Position numbers and translations under genes: made by a program
Source: JBBDXA01 sp040902585
GTDB taxonomy: Bacteria; Planctomycetota; Phycisphaerae; Phycisphaerales; Phycisphaeraceae
Direction: 5' to 3'
DNA: 12,451 nt
NCBI GenBank assembly: GCA_040902585.1
Contig: JBBDXA010000239.1
Location: 1-12,451, forward strand
The notes under the pieces: model-generated
What the model saw: the letters and a program-made list of their open reading frames with translations, nothing else
Told to the model about the DNA's origin: nothing
Database searches by the model: none
Shown: piece by piece, positions 6,889 to 12,451 of the stretch
Numbering within the stretch: the stretch's first letter is position 1
Layout: each line of letters begins with the position of its first letter

Positions 6889-7094
6889 GGGGGCGAGTCT
6901 CCTGATAGGCAGGCGGACCGGTATGATCCGCGTCTGGTTACTCTACGGGATGCTGCGCGACGCACGCAGGTTTTGCACATCCGCCGTGCAGGCCCCAGGC
7001 GATCGATTTGGCCTGAGTCCGGCCATTATATCGATGGATCGCTCGTTGACACCTGAAAGTTGTCGGTTGCGATATGATGGGAAGCTGGTAGCGG

Positions 7095-7184
7095 TCAGCC
7101 GTCAGCATTCAGCGTTCAGCCCGGACGAGACAGTCAAGCTGACCGCTGATAGCTCACGGCTGAAAGCTCACGGCTCATCGCTCT
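7095..7184. repeat. Heptamer array with inverted TCAGC and GCTGA blocks
   Basis: Four TCAGC cores start at 7095, 7102, 7109 and 7116, exactly 7 bases apart. Further on, GCTGA or GCTCA cores start at 7138, 7145, 7152, 7159, 7166 and 7173, again 7 apart, with a decayed GCTCT at 7180. The two blocks are reverse complements in style, and AGCGGTCAGC (7090-7099) pairs perfectly with GCTGACCGCT (7138-7147), so the transcript could form a large hairpin. The array ends just before the ribosome site of the isomerase gene at 7191-7196. Confidence 0.75.
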
Positions 7185-7202
7185 TTCTCCAAGGAGTCTC
7201 CC

Positions 7203-8161
7203 GTGTCCACTCATCTTACNNNNNNNNNNTTCCCCGTCGAGATTTTCTCAAGACTGCCGCCGTCGCCGCCGGCGCCGCGGCTGGAGCTTTGCACATGACC
7301 ACGACCCACGCTGATGCGAACCAGACTGCCGCCGTCGTTGCGGAGGCACCTGCCGCGCCGAAGAAGGCGACGATTTACAAGTCCGTCAAGTGGGGCATGG
7401 TCGGCGGGAACATGTCCGTGCTCGACAAATTCAGAATGCTTCAGGATCTTGGCTACGACGGCGTCGAGCTCGACTCGCCCGGCGGCGTCAACAAAAAGGA
7501 AGCCCTCGAAGCCAGCCAGCAGACCGGCCTGCCGATTCACGGCGTCGTCGATTCCACGCACTGGAACGTGCGCCTCTCCAGCAAAGACCCGGCTGTGCGC
7601 GAGAAGGGCCTGGGCGATCTGCTCACTGCCATCAAGGATTCGCATTACTGCGGCGGCTCATCGGTGCTGCTCGTCGCCGGTCACGGCAACGACGGCACGC
7701 AGGAGGAAGTTGCCGACCGCTCGGCTGAGCAGATCATCAAAGCCTTGCCGCTGGCGTCGAAGCTGGGCATTCACATTCTCATCGAGAACGTGTGGAACCA
7801 GTTCACATACGACCACGGCGGCCCCGGCGATCAGACGGCCGACCGGCTCTGCGCCTTCATCGACAAGTGCAACAGCCCGTGGGTCGGCTCCTACTTCGAC
7901 ATCGGCAACCATCGCAAGTACGGCACGCCTTCGCAATGGGCCCGCACCCTCGGCAAACGCATCGTCAAATGCGATGTGAAGGACTTCAATCACAAGACCG
8001 ACAAATGGGCAGACATCGGCGAAGGCACGGTGGACTGGGCGGAACTGCGCGGCGTGCTGGCGGATATCAACTTCCACGGCTGGGTGACGGCTGAAGTCGG
8101 CGGCGGCGATCGCGAACGGCTGAAGAAGATCAAGCAGCAGATGGATAACGTCCTCGGGTAA
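7203..8161 (+). CDS. Tat-exported TIM-barrel sugar isomerase/epimerase (interrupted by an assembly gap)
   Basis: This is a member of the xylose-isomerase-like TIM barrel (AP endonuclease 2) superfamily, annotated as sugar phosphate isomerase/epimerase or hydroxypyruvate isomerase-like. AAGGAG (7191-7196) sits 6 bases before GTG at 7203, giving MSTHLT before the Ns. After the gap come RRDFLKTAAVAAGAAAG, a twin-arginine signal, and a mature barrel starting near KSVKWGMVGG. Likely metal ligands are E in IENVWNQF, D in YFDIGNHR and the final E in TAEVGGGD. Known family members use a Glu/Asp/His/Glu metal site. The GTG and the RRDFLK part are in different frames with the ten Ns as written, so the real gap must differ in length (2 modulo 3). 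The divergent Gfo/Idh/MocA gene upstream is the likely partner. Substrate unknown. Confidence 0.88.
7220..7229. other. Run of ten Ns (scaffold gap)
   Basis: Ten undetermined bases interrupt the signal-peptide region of the isomerase gene. Ten is a common placeholder and does not have to equal the true gap. The gap lies just after the heptamer array, a likely cause of the assembly break. Confidence 0.98.
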
Positions 8162-8199
8162 AGCCCACGGACTCCTCCCAGTCGATGACACAGGTGATG

Positions 8200-8228
8200 C
8201 TGATCTCAAGTAGATCGCAGTCTATAAT
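8200..8228 (+). promoter_or_regulatory. Leaderless-type promoter and palindromic operator of the toxin-antitoxin-like pair
   Basis: A perfect TATAAT lies at 8223-8228, with a weak -35 CTGATC at 8200-8205 and a 17-base spacer. The ATG of the DUF433 gene starts 6 bases after the box, so transcription should begin at or next to the start codon. GATCT (8202-8206) and AGATC (8212-8216) form an inverted repeat around CAAGT, overlapping the -35 and spacer. That is where an autoregulatory antitoxin could bind, though this is inference. Confidence 0.55.
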
Positions 8229-8233
8229 CCATC

Positions 8234-8518
8234 ATGATGACCGACCCGCACACCATCCCGCCCGAACTGCTTGAAGGCGATCTGGTCAAGGCCGAGGATC
8301 CTCGCTTCGGCCTGATCTGGATCAACCCGAACCGCATGCATGGCGAGCCGTGCTTCTTCCGCACGCGCGTGCCGGTGCGGTCGTTGTGGGATTATCTGGA
8401 GGGCGGCGACACAATCGATGAGTTTATCGAGCAGTTTCCCCCCATCACGCGCGAGCAGGTCGTGCAGGTGATGGAACTGGCGAGCGAACATCTCCTGCAA
8501 TCCCCGGGTGCGGCTTGA
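8234..8518 (+). CDS. DUF433 protein, probable antitoxin
   Basis: This 94-residue protein has a DUF433 region at about 30-85: NRMHGEPCFFRTRVPVRSLWDYL, then GGDTIDEFIEQFPPITREQVVQVMELA, which is the helix-turn-helix-like DUF433 fold with the usual G-P-F-R-T-R-V-P pattern. DUF433 proteins are commonly paired with DUF5615 PIN-like proteins in VapBC-like toxin-antitoxin modules. Exactly such a gene follows, overlapping by four bases (TTGA). There is no Shine-Dalgarno sequence. A second ATG follows at once at 8237, so either may start translation of a leaderless message. The N-terminal 30 residues are less conserved in style. It is expected to neutralise the partner and to repress its own promoter. 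Confidence 0.88.
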   Translation: MMTDPHTIPPELLEGDLVKAEDPRFGLIWINPNRMHGEPCFFRTRVPVRSLWDYLEGGDTIDEFIEQFPPITREQVVQVMELASEHLLQSPGAA

Positions 8519-8850
8519 GAGTGTTGTTGGATCATTGCGTGCCGCGCGCTTTGAAAGGCGCACTTGGCGACCATGACGTTCACACGGCCGACGACATGGG
8601 TTGGTCACAATTGTCCAACGGCGAACTACTACGCGAAGCAGCACAACATTTTGACGTCTTTGTCACGGTCGATCAGAAGATCAAACATCAGCAGAACCTG
8701 GCCAAGTTGCCCTTGGCCATTATTGTCGCCTGTGTGAGGTCTACGCGCGTTGAGCATATGCTTGCGGTCGCACCGGCGATTCAATCCGCTTTGCATGATC
8801 TAACACCCCGCAGCCTTGTCGAGGTGCGCCCTTCGAACGACGCGGACTGA
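8515..8850 (+). CDS. DUF5615 PIN-like protein, probable toxin
   Basis: This 111-residue protein is of the DUF5615/Mut7-C-like group, a compact PIN-like nuclease fold. I start it at TTG 8515 because this gives the conserved N-terminus MRVLLDHCVPRAL. The alternative GTG at 8521 would lose two conserved residues. The TTG shares TTGA with the upstream stop, implying translational coupling. Acidic residues expected at a PIN-like site are present: D6 (LLDHCVP), D26/D27 (TADDMGW) and D53 (FVTVDQ). LSNGELLREAA and QQNL are typical motifs. Enzymatic action as an RNase is family inference and is less firmly established than for classical VapC. The GT9 gene begins 29 bases downstream on the same strand and may be read through. 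Confidence 0.87.
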   Translation: MRVLLDHCVPRALKGALGDHDVHTADDMGWSQLSNGELLREAAQHFDVFVTVDQKIKHQQNLAKLPLAIIVACVRSTRVEHMLAVAPAIQSALHDLTPRSLVEVRPSNDAD

Positions 8851-8879
8851 ATCCTGCGGCGAGTACACTGGGGGTCGGC

Positions 8880-9767
8880 ATGTTCCTCCTCTTTCATCAG
8901 GGCGCACTTGGCGATTTCGTCCTGACCTTTCCGATCCTTCGCGCGCTCGCTCCGCAGCCGACGCGGGTGATCGCAGCGCACTCGAAAGCTCATCTCGCTG
9001 CCAGTCTCTTTCCGCATGTCACACCCGTCTCGATCGACCAGCGTGACTGGAGCGTCCTTCACGCTGAATGCGGTGCAGAGAAAGTCAGCGACGAAGGCAG
9101 GGCGATGCTCGCAGCTGCGGACACGATCATCAGTTTCATCAGCGACGGCAACGATGCGTGGGCGGCGAACCTTCGCGCGATCGTGTCGCCTGATTGCAAC
9201 GTCTGCTTCGTTGAGCCGCGTCCATCTGCCCACTGGCACAAGCACGTGTGCGACTGGCATTCACATCAGCTCGTGCAGCAGGGCCTGACGCTGCCGACTG
9301 ATCCAGGCGTTTCGCGCGGCGGCGATGCGCTCGGACCCGTTGTCATTCATCCCGGTTCAGGCGGGCCCGCGAAATGCTGGTCGATTGATCGATTCGAATC
9401 GCTCCTTCACCGCCTGCGCGACGAGGGCATTTCAACAGCCATCGATCTGGGCGATGTCGAGATGGCGACATGGCCGAGCGACCGCGTGAAGCGCTGGCGA
9501 AACGAGTTCGGCGCGACGACCCTCGGCTCGCTCGACGCGATGGTGGATCTGCTGAAGGGCGCTCGGCTGTTCATCGGTAACGACTCAGGCCCGACGCATC
9601 TGGCGGCTCAGATGGGCATCTCCACGATCGCCCTCTTCGGCCCGAGCAATGCTGCGCACTGGGCTCCGCGCGGGCCGTGCGTGAAGGTGCTGCGTCCTGA
9701 TGTACTGCAAGCGATGTCGTGGTTGAACGTGGAAAAGGTGTGGCACGCGCTCAGCACCGAGATTTGA
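8880..9767 (+). CDS. Glycosyltransferase family 9 (heptosyltransferase-like) protein
   Basis: This 295-residue enzyme is related to ADP-heptose:LPS heptosyltransferases, which add sugars to the lipopolysaccharide core at the inner face of the cytoplasmic membrane. The N-terminal GT-B half starts FLLFHQGALGDFVLTFPIL, where GALGD is the usual GT9 acceptor-side motif. The C-terminal half has IHPGSGGPAKCW (near 156-167) for donor phosphate binding and FIGNDSGPTHLAAQMG (231-246), the GT9 signature, then LFGPSNAAHWAP. It is slightly short for the family (usually 320-350), but both halves are complete. Donor and acceptor are unknown. It is 29 bases after the DUF5615 gene and ends four bases from a convergent gene. 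A GT9 enzyme suggests an outer-membrane glycolipid. Confidence 0.9.
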   Translation: MFLLFHQGALGDFVLTFPILRALAPQPTRVIAAHSKAHLAASLFPHVTPVSIDQRDWSVLHAECGAEKVSDEGRAMLAAADTIISFISDGNDAWAANLRAIVSPDCNVCFVEPRPSAHWHKHVCDWHSHQLVQQGLTLPTDPGVSRGGDALGPVVIHPGSGGPAKCWSIDRFESLLHRLRDEGISTAIDLGDVEMATWPSDRVKRWRNEFGATTLGSLDAMVDLLKGARLFIGNDSGPTHLAAQMGISTIALFGPSNAAHWAPRGPCVKVLRPDVLQAMSWLNVEKVWHALSTEI

Positions 9768-9771
9768 ATCC

Positions 9772-10461
9772 TCAATTCACATTGATCCGATCCTCAAGGC
9801 TCGGCGGCTCAAATCGCTTGGCGGTCTTCAGCGTCTGTCGCGTCTCGCGAAGCCAGCCTTCCAGCCAGCTTGCCCGGCGATCGACATCCGACTCGATGAG
9901 CATGCCGTAACGCTGCTCGACGTCTTCGCACATGGTCATCGTCATCAGGTCGATCAGAGCGTTGGTGGGAATCTCCTTGCTCAGCCAGTTCTGCACGGCC
10001 GCGACGCTGGAGAGCTCCGCCAGAACCGGGTCTTTCAGCAGCGACTCGATCCTGTCGCGATGGTCGCCCAGATCAATCTCCATCGGCGACTGCCGTTCGA
10101 GAGGTTCGAGCAAGGCCTTGCGGTAAGGTCGGTGCGGCGTCTCTTCTCGGATCTTCGCCCGACACGCGCCTTGCAGCAGCAGGTTGTAGCGGCCGTCATC
10201 CAGGCGCTGGTGGCGCACGATGTACCCGACGCAGACGAACGGCCGCAGCGGCGGTGAGCCTTCGTAATCCGCCTTCCAGTTGTCGCCTTCAAAGAGCGCC
10301 ATCGCGATCAGGCCGCGGTGGTCCAGGGCATCGCTCATCATCGCCCGATAGCGCGGCTCAAAGATGTGCAGCGGAATCGTCGCATGCGGCAACAGCACGC
10401 AGTTGGGCAGCGGAAACAGCGGCACAGGCTGACGAAAATCGATGGTCAGCGTTTCAGGCAT
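9772..10461 (-). CDS. LON peptidase substrate-binding domain protein
   Basis: This 229-residue stand-alone protein has the N-terminal domain of Lon protease (PF02190) but no AAA or protease part. The start VPLFPLPNCVLLPHATIPLHIFEPRYRAMMSDAL is diagnostic, with the P-L-F-P-L-P-N and L-H-I-F-E-P-R-Y patterns. VGYIVRHQRLDDGRYNLLLQG is the second beta portion, and the C-terminal half is helical. Such proteins are widespread. Their role is unclear, with substrate recognition or regulation of proteolysis suggested for the family. AGGAT precedes the ATG by about 8 bases. It is the last gene of the minus-strand run cysE, zinc-ribbon membrane protein, this gene, with 57 bases to its upstream neighbour. 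It converges with the GT9 gene, leaving only four bases and no room for a separate terminator. Confidence 0.92.
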   Translation of the reverse strand: MPETLTIDFRQPVPLFPLPNCVLLPHATIPLHIFEPRYRAMMSDALDHRGLIAMALFEGDNWKADYEGSPPLRPFVCVGYIVRHQRLDDGRYNLLLQGACRAKIREETPHRPYRKALLEPLERQSPMEIDLGDHRDRIESLLKDPVLAELSSVAAVQNWLSKEIPTNALIDLMTMTMCEDVEQRYGMLIESDVDRRASWLEGWLRETRQTLKTAKRFEPPSLEDRINVN

Positions 10462-10518
10462 CGCATGATCCTAGGCGGCATCCGTGGCAATGAGAATCTT
10501 CTCCACCCTGATTCGTCA

Positions 10519-11046
10519 CTACCAGCCGAACAGCATGGAGAACTGCCGCGAGACGCTGATGAAAGCGAGAAAGGCACCGATTACGCACAACACGACGGAA
10601 GTCGATGCTCGCCTCACCGGCACACGCTCGTCGCGCATGAAGCCGCGATAGACGAGCGACATGGAGAGAAAGAAGATCATCGGAAGTGCAATGAGCGGGA
10701 GCAGGGAACTGGTCCAGGTGATGAAATCACCTGCGTAGGATCTCAGCGACGTTCCGGCTGTCTCAAGCCTGGGCGTCAGGATGATGCGAATGTAATACTC
10801 GCTCGCCAATTGAAACAGCACGAGCACGGCGGCGCTCCACAGCACAAGCGCGGACAGTCGCCGCCGAATCACCTGGCCTCCGCGCGTGCGCCGCAGTTCG
10901 CGTGCATCCAGCCGCAAGCCGCACTCGGGACACTCCGGTCGCTTCAGGGCGGTCAGGTCATATCCGCAACTCGGGCACACGAGGCCCAAGTAGGGATCTT
11001 CATCAGGATAAAGGGCGTTCTCCATGACATGATCCACGGCGGTCAC
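10519..11046 (-). CDS. Zinc-ribbon membrane protein of unknown function
   Basis: This protein has 175 residues if it starts at GTG 11046, two bases after the cysE stop. An ATG at 11025, eighth codon, is an alternative with a weak GGA upstream. C24, C27, C39 and C42 (CPSCGYDLTAL ... CPECG) form a small zinc ribbon of the CPxCGYDLxxL type frequent in Phycisphaerae. Three hydrophobic helices follow at about 64-88, 112-133 and 148-166, separated by Arg-rich loops. The ribbon is likely cytoplasmic, with the rest in the inner membrane. No catalytic motif is visible and no function can be assigned. The tight spacing to cysE implies co-transcription and probably coupled translation. Confidence 0.82.
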   Translation of the reverse strand: MTAVDHVMENALYPDEDPYLGLVCPSCGYDLTALKRPECPECGLRLDARELRRTRGGQVIRRRLSALVLWSAAVLVLFQLASEYYIRIILTPRLETAGTSLRSYAGDFITWTSSLLPLIALPMIFFLSMSLVYRGFMRDERVPVRRASTSVVLCVIGAFLAFISVSRQFSMLFGW

Positions 11047-11048
11047 GG

Positions 11049-12116
11049 CTACAGCGACGAGCCATCCATGCTGGCCTCTTCATCTCGCTGCTTCATCTTC
11101 CGCATCGCGTGCTTGTCTTCGTTGATGGAAAGCTCCGGCTGCTTCATCTTGACGGTATGCCCCGCCGGCACCGACTGCGTGACGAACACCGAGCCGCCGA
11201 TCGTGCAGCCGCGCCCGATCACGGTTTCCCCGCCCAGAATGATCGCGCCGCCGTAGATGGTGACATCGTCTTCGATGGTGGGGTGGCGCTTGCGTCCGCG
11301 CCAGTCCTGTCCGCCGCGTGTCGAGAGCGCGCCGAGCGTGACACCCTGATAAATCTTCACGCGGTTTCCGATCTTCGTCGTTTCACCGATGACGACGCCC
11401 GTGCCGTGATCGATGAAGAACGATTCGCCGATGTCCGCGCCGGGATGAATGTCGATGCCCGTTTCGTTGTGCGCGTACTCCGTCATGATGCGCGGCAAGA
11501 GCGGCACTTGCAGGCCGCACAACTCGTGAGCAATGCGATAGATGAAAACCGCATCGACACCGGGATAGCAGAAAATGGCTTCATCGGTGGAGACAGCCGC
11601 GGGATCCCCTTCAAACGCAGCCTGCACATCGAGCGCGATCATTCGCCGCAGGTAGGGAACCCGCTGGAGAAAAGCGATGGTGATGCGATCCGCCTCTTCA
11701 TCGCAGTGGTCGCAGGTGTCGCCCTTGCCCGTGCCGCTGACGCGATTCTCTTCGTAGCGCAGAGCCTGGCGAAGCTGCTCGTAAAGGCCGTCGCGAATGC
11801 GGGAGAGCAGATCGCCAACGTGATACTGAATGTTGCTCGAGGTGAGGCGGACATGATCGAAGAACCCGGGGAAGATGAGTTGCCGCAGCAACTCAACGAC
11901 TTCGACCGTCCGCGCCCGGCTGGGAAGAAAACTCGAATCCAGATGTTGCGTGCGCTTGTCCGAGACATAACTGTCAACGACCTGCGCGACCAGCTCATCG
12001 AGCGAAGGCGGCGCGGCGTCGTGGGAAGGATCAGGATGGGGAGACGATTCCATGGTGTCATGGTATCGCGGTTGGGTCGCGACGTCCTCGATTGGAATTG
12101 CTTCAGGCCGGCTCAT
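11049..12116 (-). CDS. cysE: Serine O-acetyltransferase (CysE/EpsC type)
   Basis: This enzyme acetylates L-serine with acetyl-CoA to O-acetylserine, the first step of cysteine synthesis. With the ATG at 12116 it has 355 residues. An ATG at 12053 would give 334, and neither has a clear ribosome site. The frame stays open to 12296 but would then overlap the 6S RNA gene, so I reject that start. The N-terminal helical domain contains CDHC (135-138), an unusual insert, then AAFEGDPAAVSTDEAIFCYPG and YRIAHEL. The C-terminal left-handed beta helix shows IDIHPGADIGESFFIDHGTGVVIGET, with D236 and H237 matching the catalytic Asp-His pair of CysE, then QGVTLG and repeated hexapeptides. The C-terminus is a charged helix that could bind the partner synthase. 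It is the first gene of a probable three-gene operon and divergent from the 6S RNA. Confidence 0.93.
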   Translation of the reverse strand: MSRPEAIPIEDVATQPRYHDTMESSPHPDPSHDAAPPSLDELVAQVVDSYVSDKRTQHLDSSFLPSRARTVEVVELLRQLIFPGFFDHVRLTSSNIQYHVGDLLSRIRDGLYEQLRQALRYEENRVSGTGKGDTCDHCDEEADRITIAFLQRVPYLRRMIALDVQAAFEGDPAAVSTDEAIFCYPGVDAVFIYRIAHELCGLQVPLLPRIMTEYAHNETGIDIHPGADIGESFFIDHGTGVVIGETTKIGNRVKIYQGVTLGALSTRGGQDWRGRKRHPTIEDDVTIYGGAIILGGETVIGRGCTIGGSVFVTQSVPAGHTVKMKQPELSINEDKHAMRKMKQRDEEASMDGSSL

Positions 12117-12121
12117 TTTCG

Positions 12122-12149
12122 TTGCACTCGTGGGATAGGGTGCTAAAAT
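12122..12149 (+). promoter_or_regulatory. Promoter of the 6S RNA gene
   Basis: TTGCAC (12122-12127), a 16-base spacer and an extended -10 TGCTAAAAT (12141-12149) predict a start near 12156. That is exactly where the closing stem of the RNA begins (CC at 12157). The agreement of promoter position and RNA fold supports both. Confidence 0.65.
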
Positions 12150-12155
12150 CCAGTG

Positions 12156-12362
12156 ACCAAGTGAAGATTGCTCTGTCTGCGGAGTGCGAGTGACGGAGAT
12201 CCTTTTGCTCGAACCGTAAGGACCCCTAGGGAGCTTCGTTCGGGCGCGAAGGCCAAGCCTCCACGAGTGGAAGGCCGGGATGACTCGACAACGCACCCAC
12301 GTATAACTGGGGTTCGAGCAAAAACTCCGAACGGCTCATGCGGATAGATGCAATTCGACTGG
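12156..12362 (+). ncRNA. ssrS: 6S RNA (regulator of RNA polymerase)
   Basis: The non-coding stretch folds into one long rod. Outer stem: ATTGCTCTGTCTGC (12167-12180) with 12340-12354, one bulge and two G-T pairs. Next stem: CGGAG (12194-12198) with CTCCG (12325-12329), and TTTTGCTCGAACC (12203-12215) exactly with GGTTCGAGCAAAA (12311-12323). A large internal bubble follows, holding CTTCG/CGAAG (12234-12251) on its 5' side. The apical hairpin is at 12257-12275. The 3' bubble strand CGACAACGCACCCAC resembles the conserved CGACGACACATTCACC region of known 6S RNAs. A rod with a central bubble mimicking an open promoter is the hallmark of 6S RNA, which binds housekeeping holoenzyme and dampens transcription in stationary phase. 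Length near 205 fits. It has its own promoter and terminator. tmRNA, SRP RNA and RNase P RNA motifs are absent. Confidence 0.85.
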
Positions 12363-12365
12363 AAA

Positions 12366-12394
12366 GCGGCTCGCCGAAAGGCGGGCCGTTTTTA
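12366..12394 (+). terminator. Intrinsic terminator of the 6S RNA gene
   Basis: CGGCTCGCC (12368-12375 region) pairs with GGCGGGCCG around a GAAA tetraloop, giving nine pairs including one G-T, followed at once by TTTTTATATTT. It is a textbook Rho-independent terminator on the plus strand, directly after the closing stem of the 6S RNA. Confidence 0.92.
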
Positions 12395-12412
12395 TATTTG
12401 TGTTCGAGTGCG

Positions 12413-12451
<39 letters not shown>

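Noticed and set aside
7046..7078. TTGACA followed by TATGAT upstream of the isomerase
   Set aside because: Both boxes look good, but the spacer is 21 bases, too long for a standard sigma70 promoter. It could still be an activator-dependent or coincidental match.
6665..7202. Long upstream extension of the isomerase frame
   Set aside because: The frame is only continuous through the arbitrary ten Ns. It crosses the divergent gene and the heptamer array and lacks a ribosome site, whereas GTG 7203 has AAGGAG and leads into a Tat signal.
11109..12146. 345-codon plus-strand frame over cysE
   Set aside because: It is a shadow of the serine acetyltransferase hexapeptide region and has no recognisable domain.
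12117..12296. 60-codon N-terminal extension of cysE
   Set aside because: It would read antisense through the promoter and structured RNA at 12122-12296. The peptide is Arg-rich and unlike acetyltransferase N-termini.
12309..12330. GGGGTTCGAGCAAAAACTCC resembling a tRNA T-arm or tmRNA end
   Set aside because: The GTTCGA loop is not closed by the expected 5-bp stem, no acceptor or anticodon arm fits, and the bases pair perfectly with 12203-12215 in the 6S rod.

Overview
The window is a GC-rich, densely coded piece of a bacterial draft scaffold. It contains a run of ten Ns at 7220-7229 and ends in 37 Gs that look like a sequencing artefact. Gene content points to Planctomycetota, probably Phycisphaerae. 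Evidence for this: a Tat-exported Gfo/Idh/MocA oxidoreductase next to a Tat-exported TIM-barrel sugar isomerase, a small protein with a PFRPFTIHMGDGR core, a CPxCGYDL zinc-ribbon membrane protein, and a planctomycete-style cytochrome-like secreted protein. A GT9 heptosyltransferase-like gene implies a Gram-negative envelope. The lineage is inferred from protein style, with no rRNA or marker search.

Layout. 1-185: repeat fragment, terminator hairpin and putative promoter. 186-3106 (+): a secreted CX4CH protein and a coiled-coil lipoprotein, both of unknown function. 3150-3974 (-): an FAH-family hydrolase/isomerase. 3975-4275: a divergent intergenic region with a two-hairpin inverted-repeat element and a heptamer tandem array. 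4276-5163 (+): accD, followed by a strong bidirectional terminator. 5272-5505 (-): a small conserved protein with a leaderless-type promoter. 5593-6888 (-) and 7203-8161 (+): the divergent exported oxidoreductase/isomerase pair, separated by a second heptamer array with inverted arms. 8234-8850 (+): a DUF433/DUF5615 toxin-antitoxin-like pair, also with a leaderless-type promoter, then a GT9 glycosyltransferase (8880-9767, +). 9772-12116 (-): an apparent operon of a serine acetyltransferase (cysE/epsC), a zinc-ribbon membrane protein and a Lon-N-domain protein. 12122-12394 (+): a non-coding RNA gene with promoter, long rod-like fold and intrinsic terminator, which I read as 6S RNA (ssrS).

How it works together. 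Most of the window is housekeeping: fatty acid synthesis (AccD), cysteine synthesis (serine acetyltransferase), envelope glycan assembly (GT9) and global transcription control (6S RNA). The two Tat substrates probably act together on sugars outside the cytoplasm. The least explained elements are the structured repeats upstream of accD and of the isomerase, the two promoters whose -10 box sits 5-6 bases before the ATG, and the secreted CX4CH/lipoprotein pair. I see no convincing new multi-gene defence or mobile system. The strongest items to follow up are the 6S RNA and the paired heptamer arrays.
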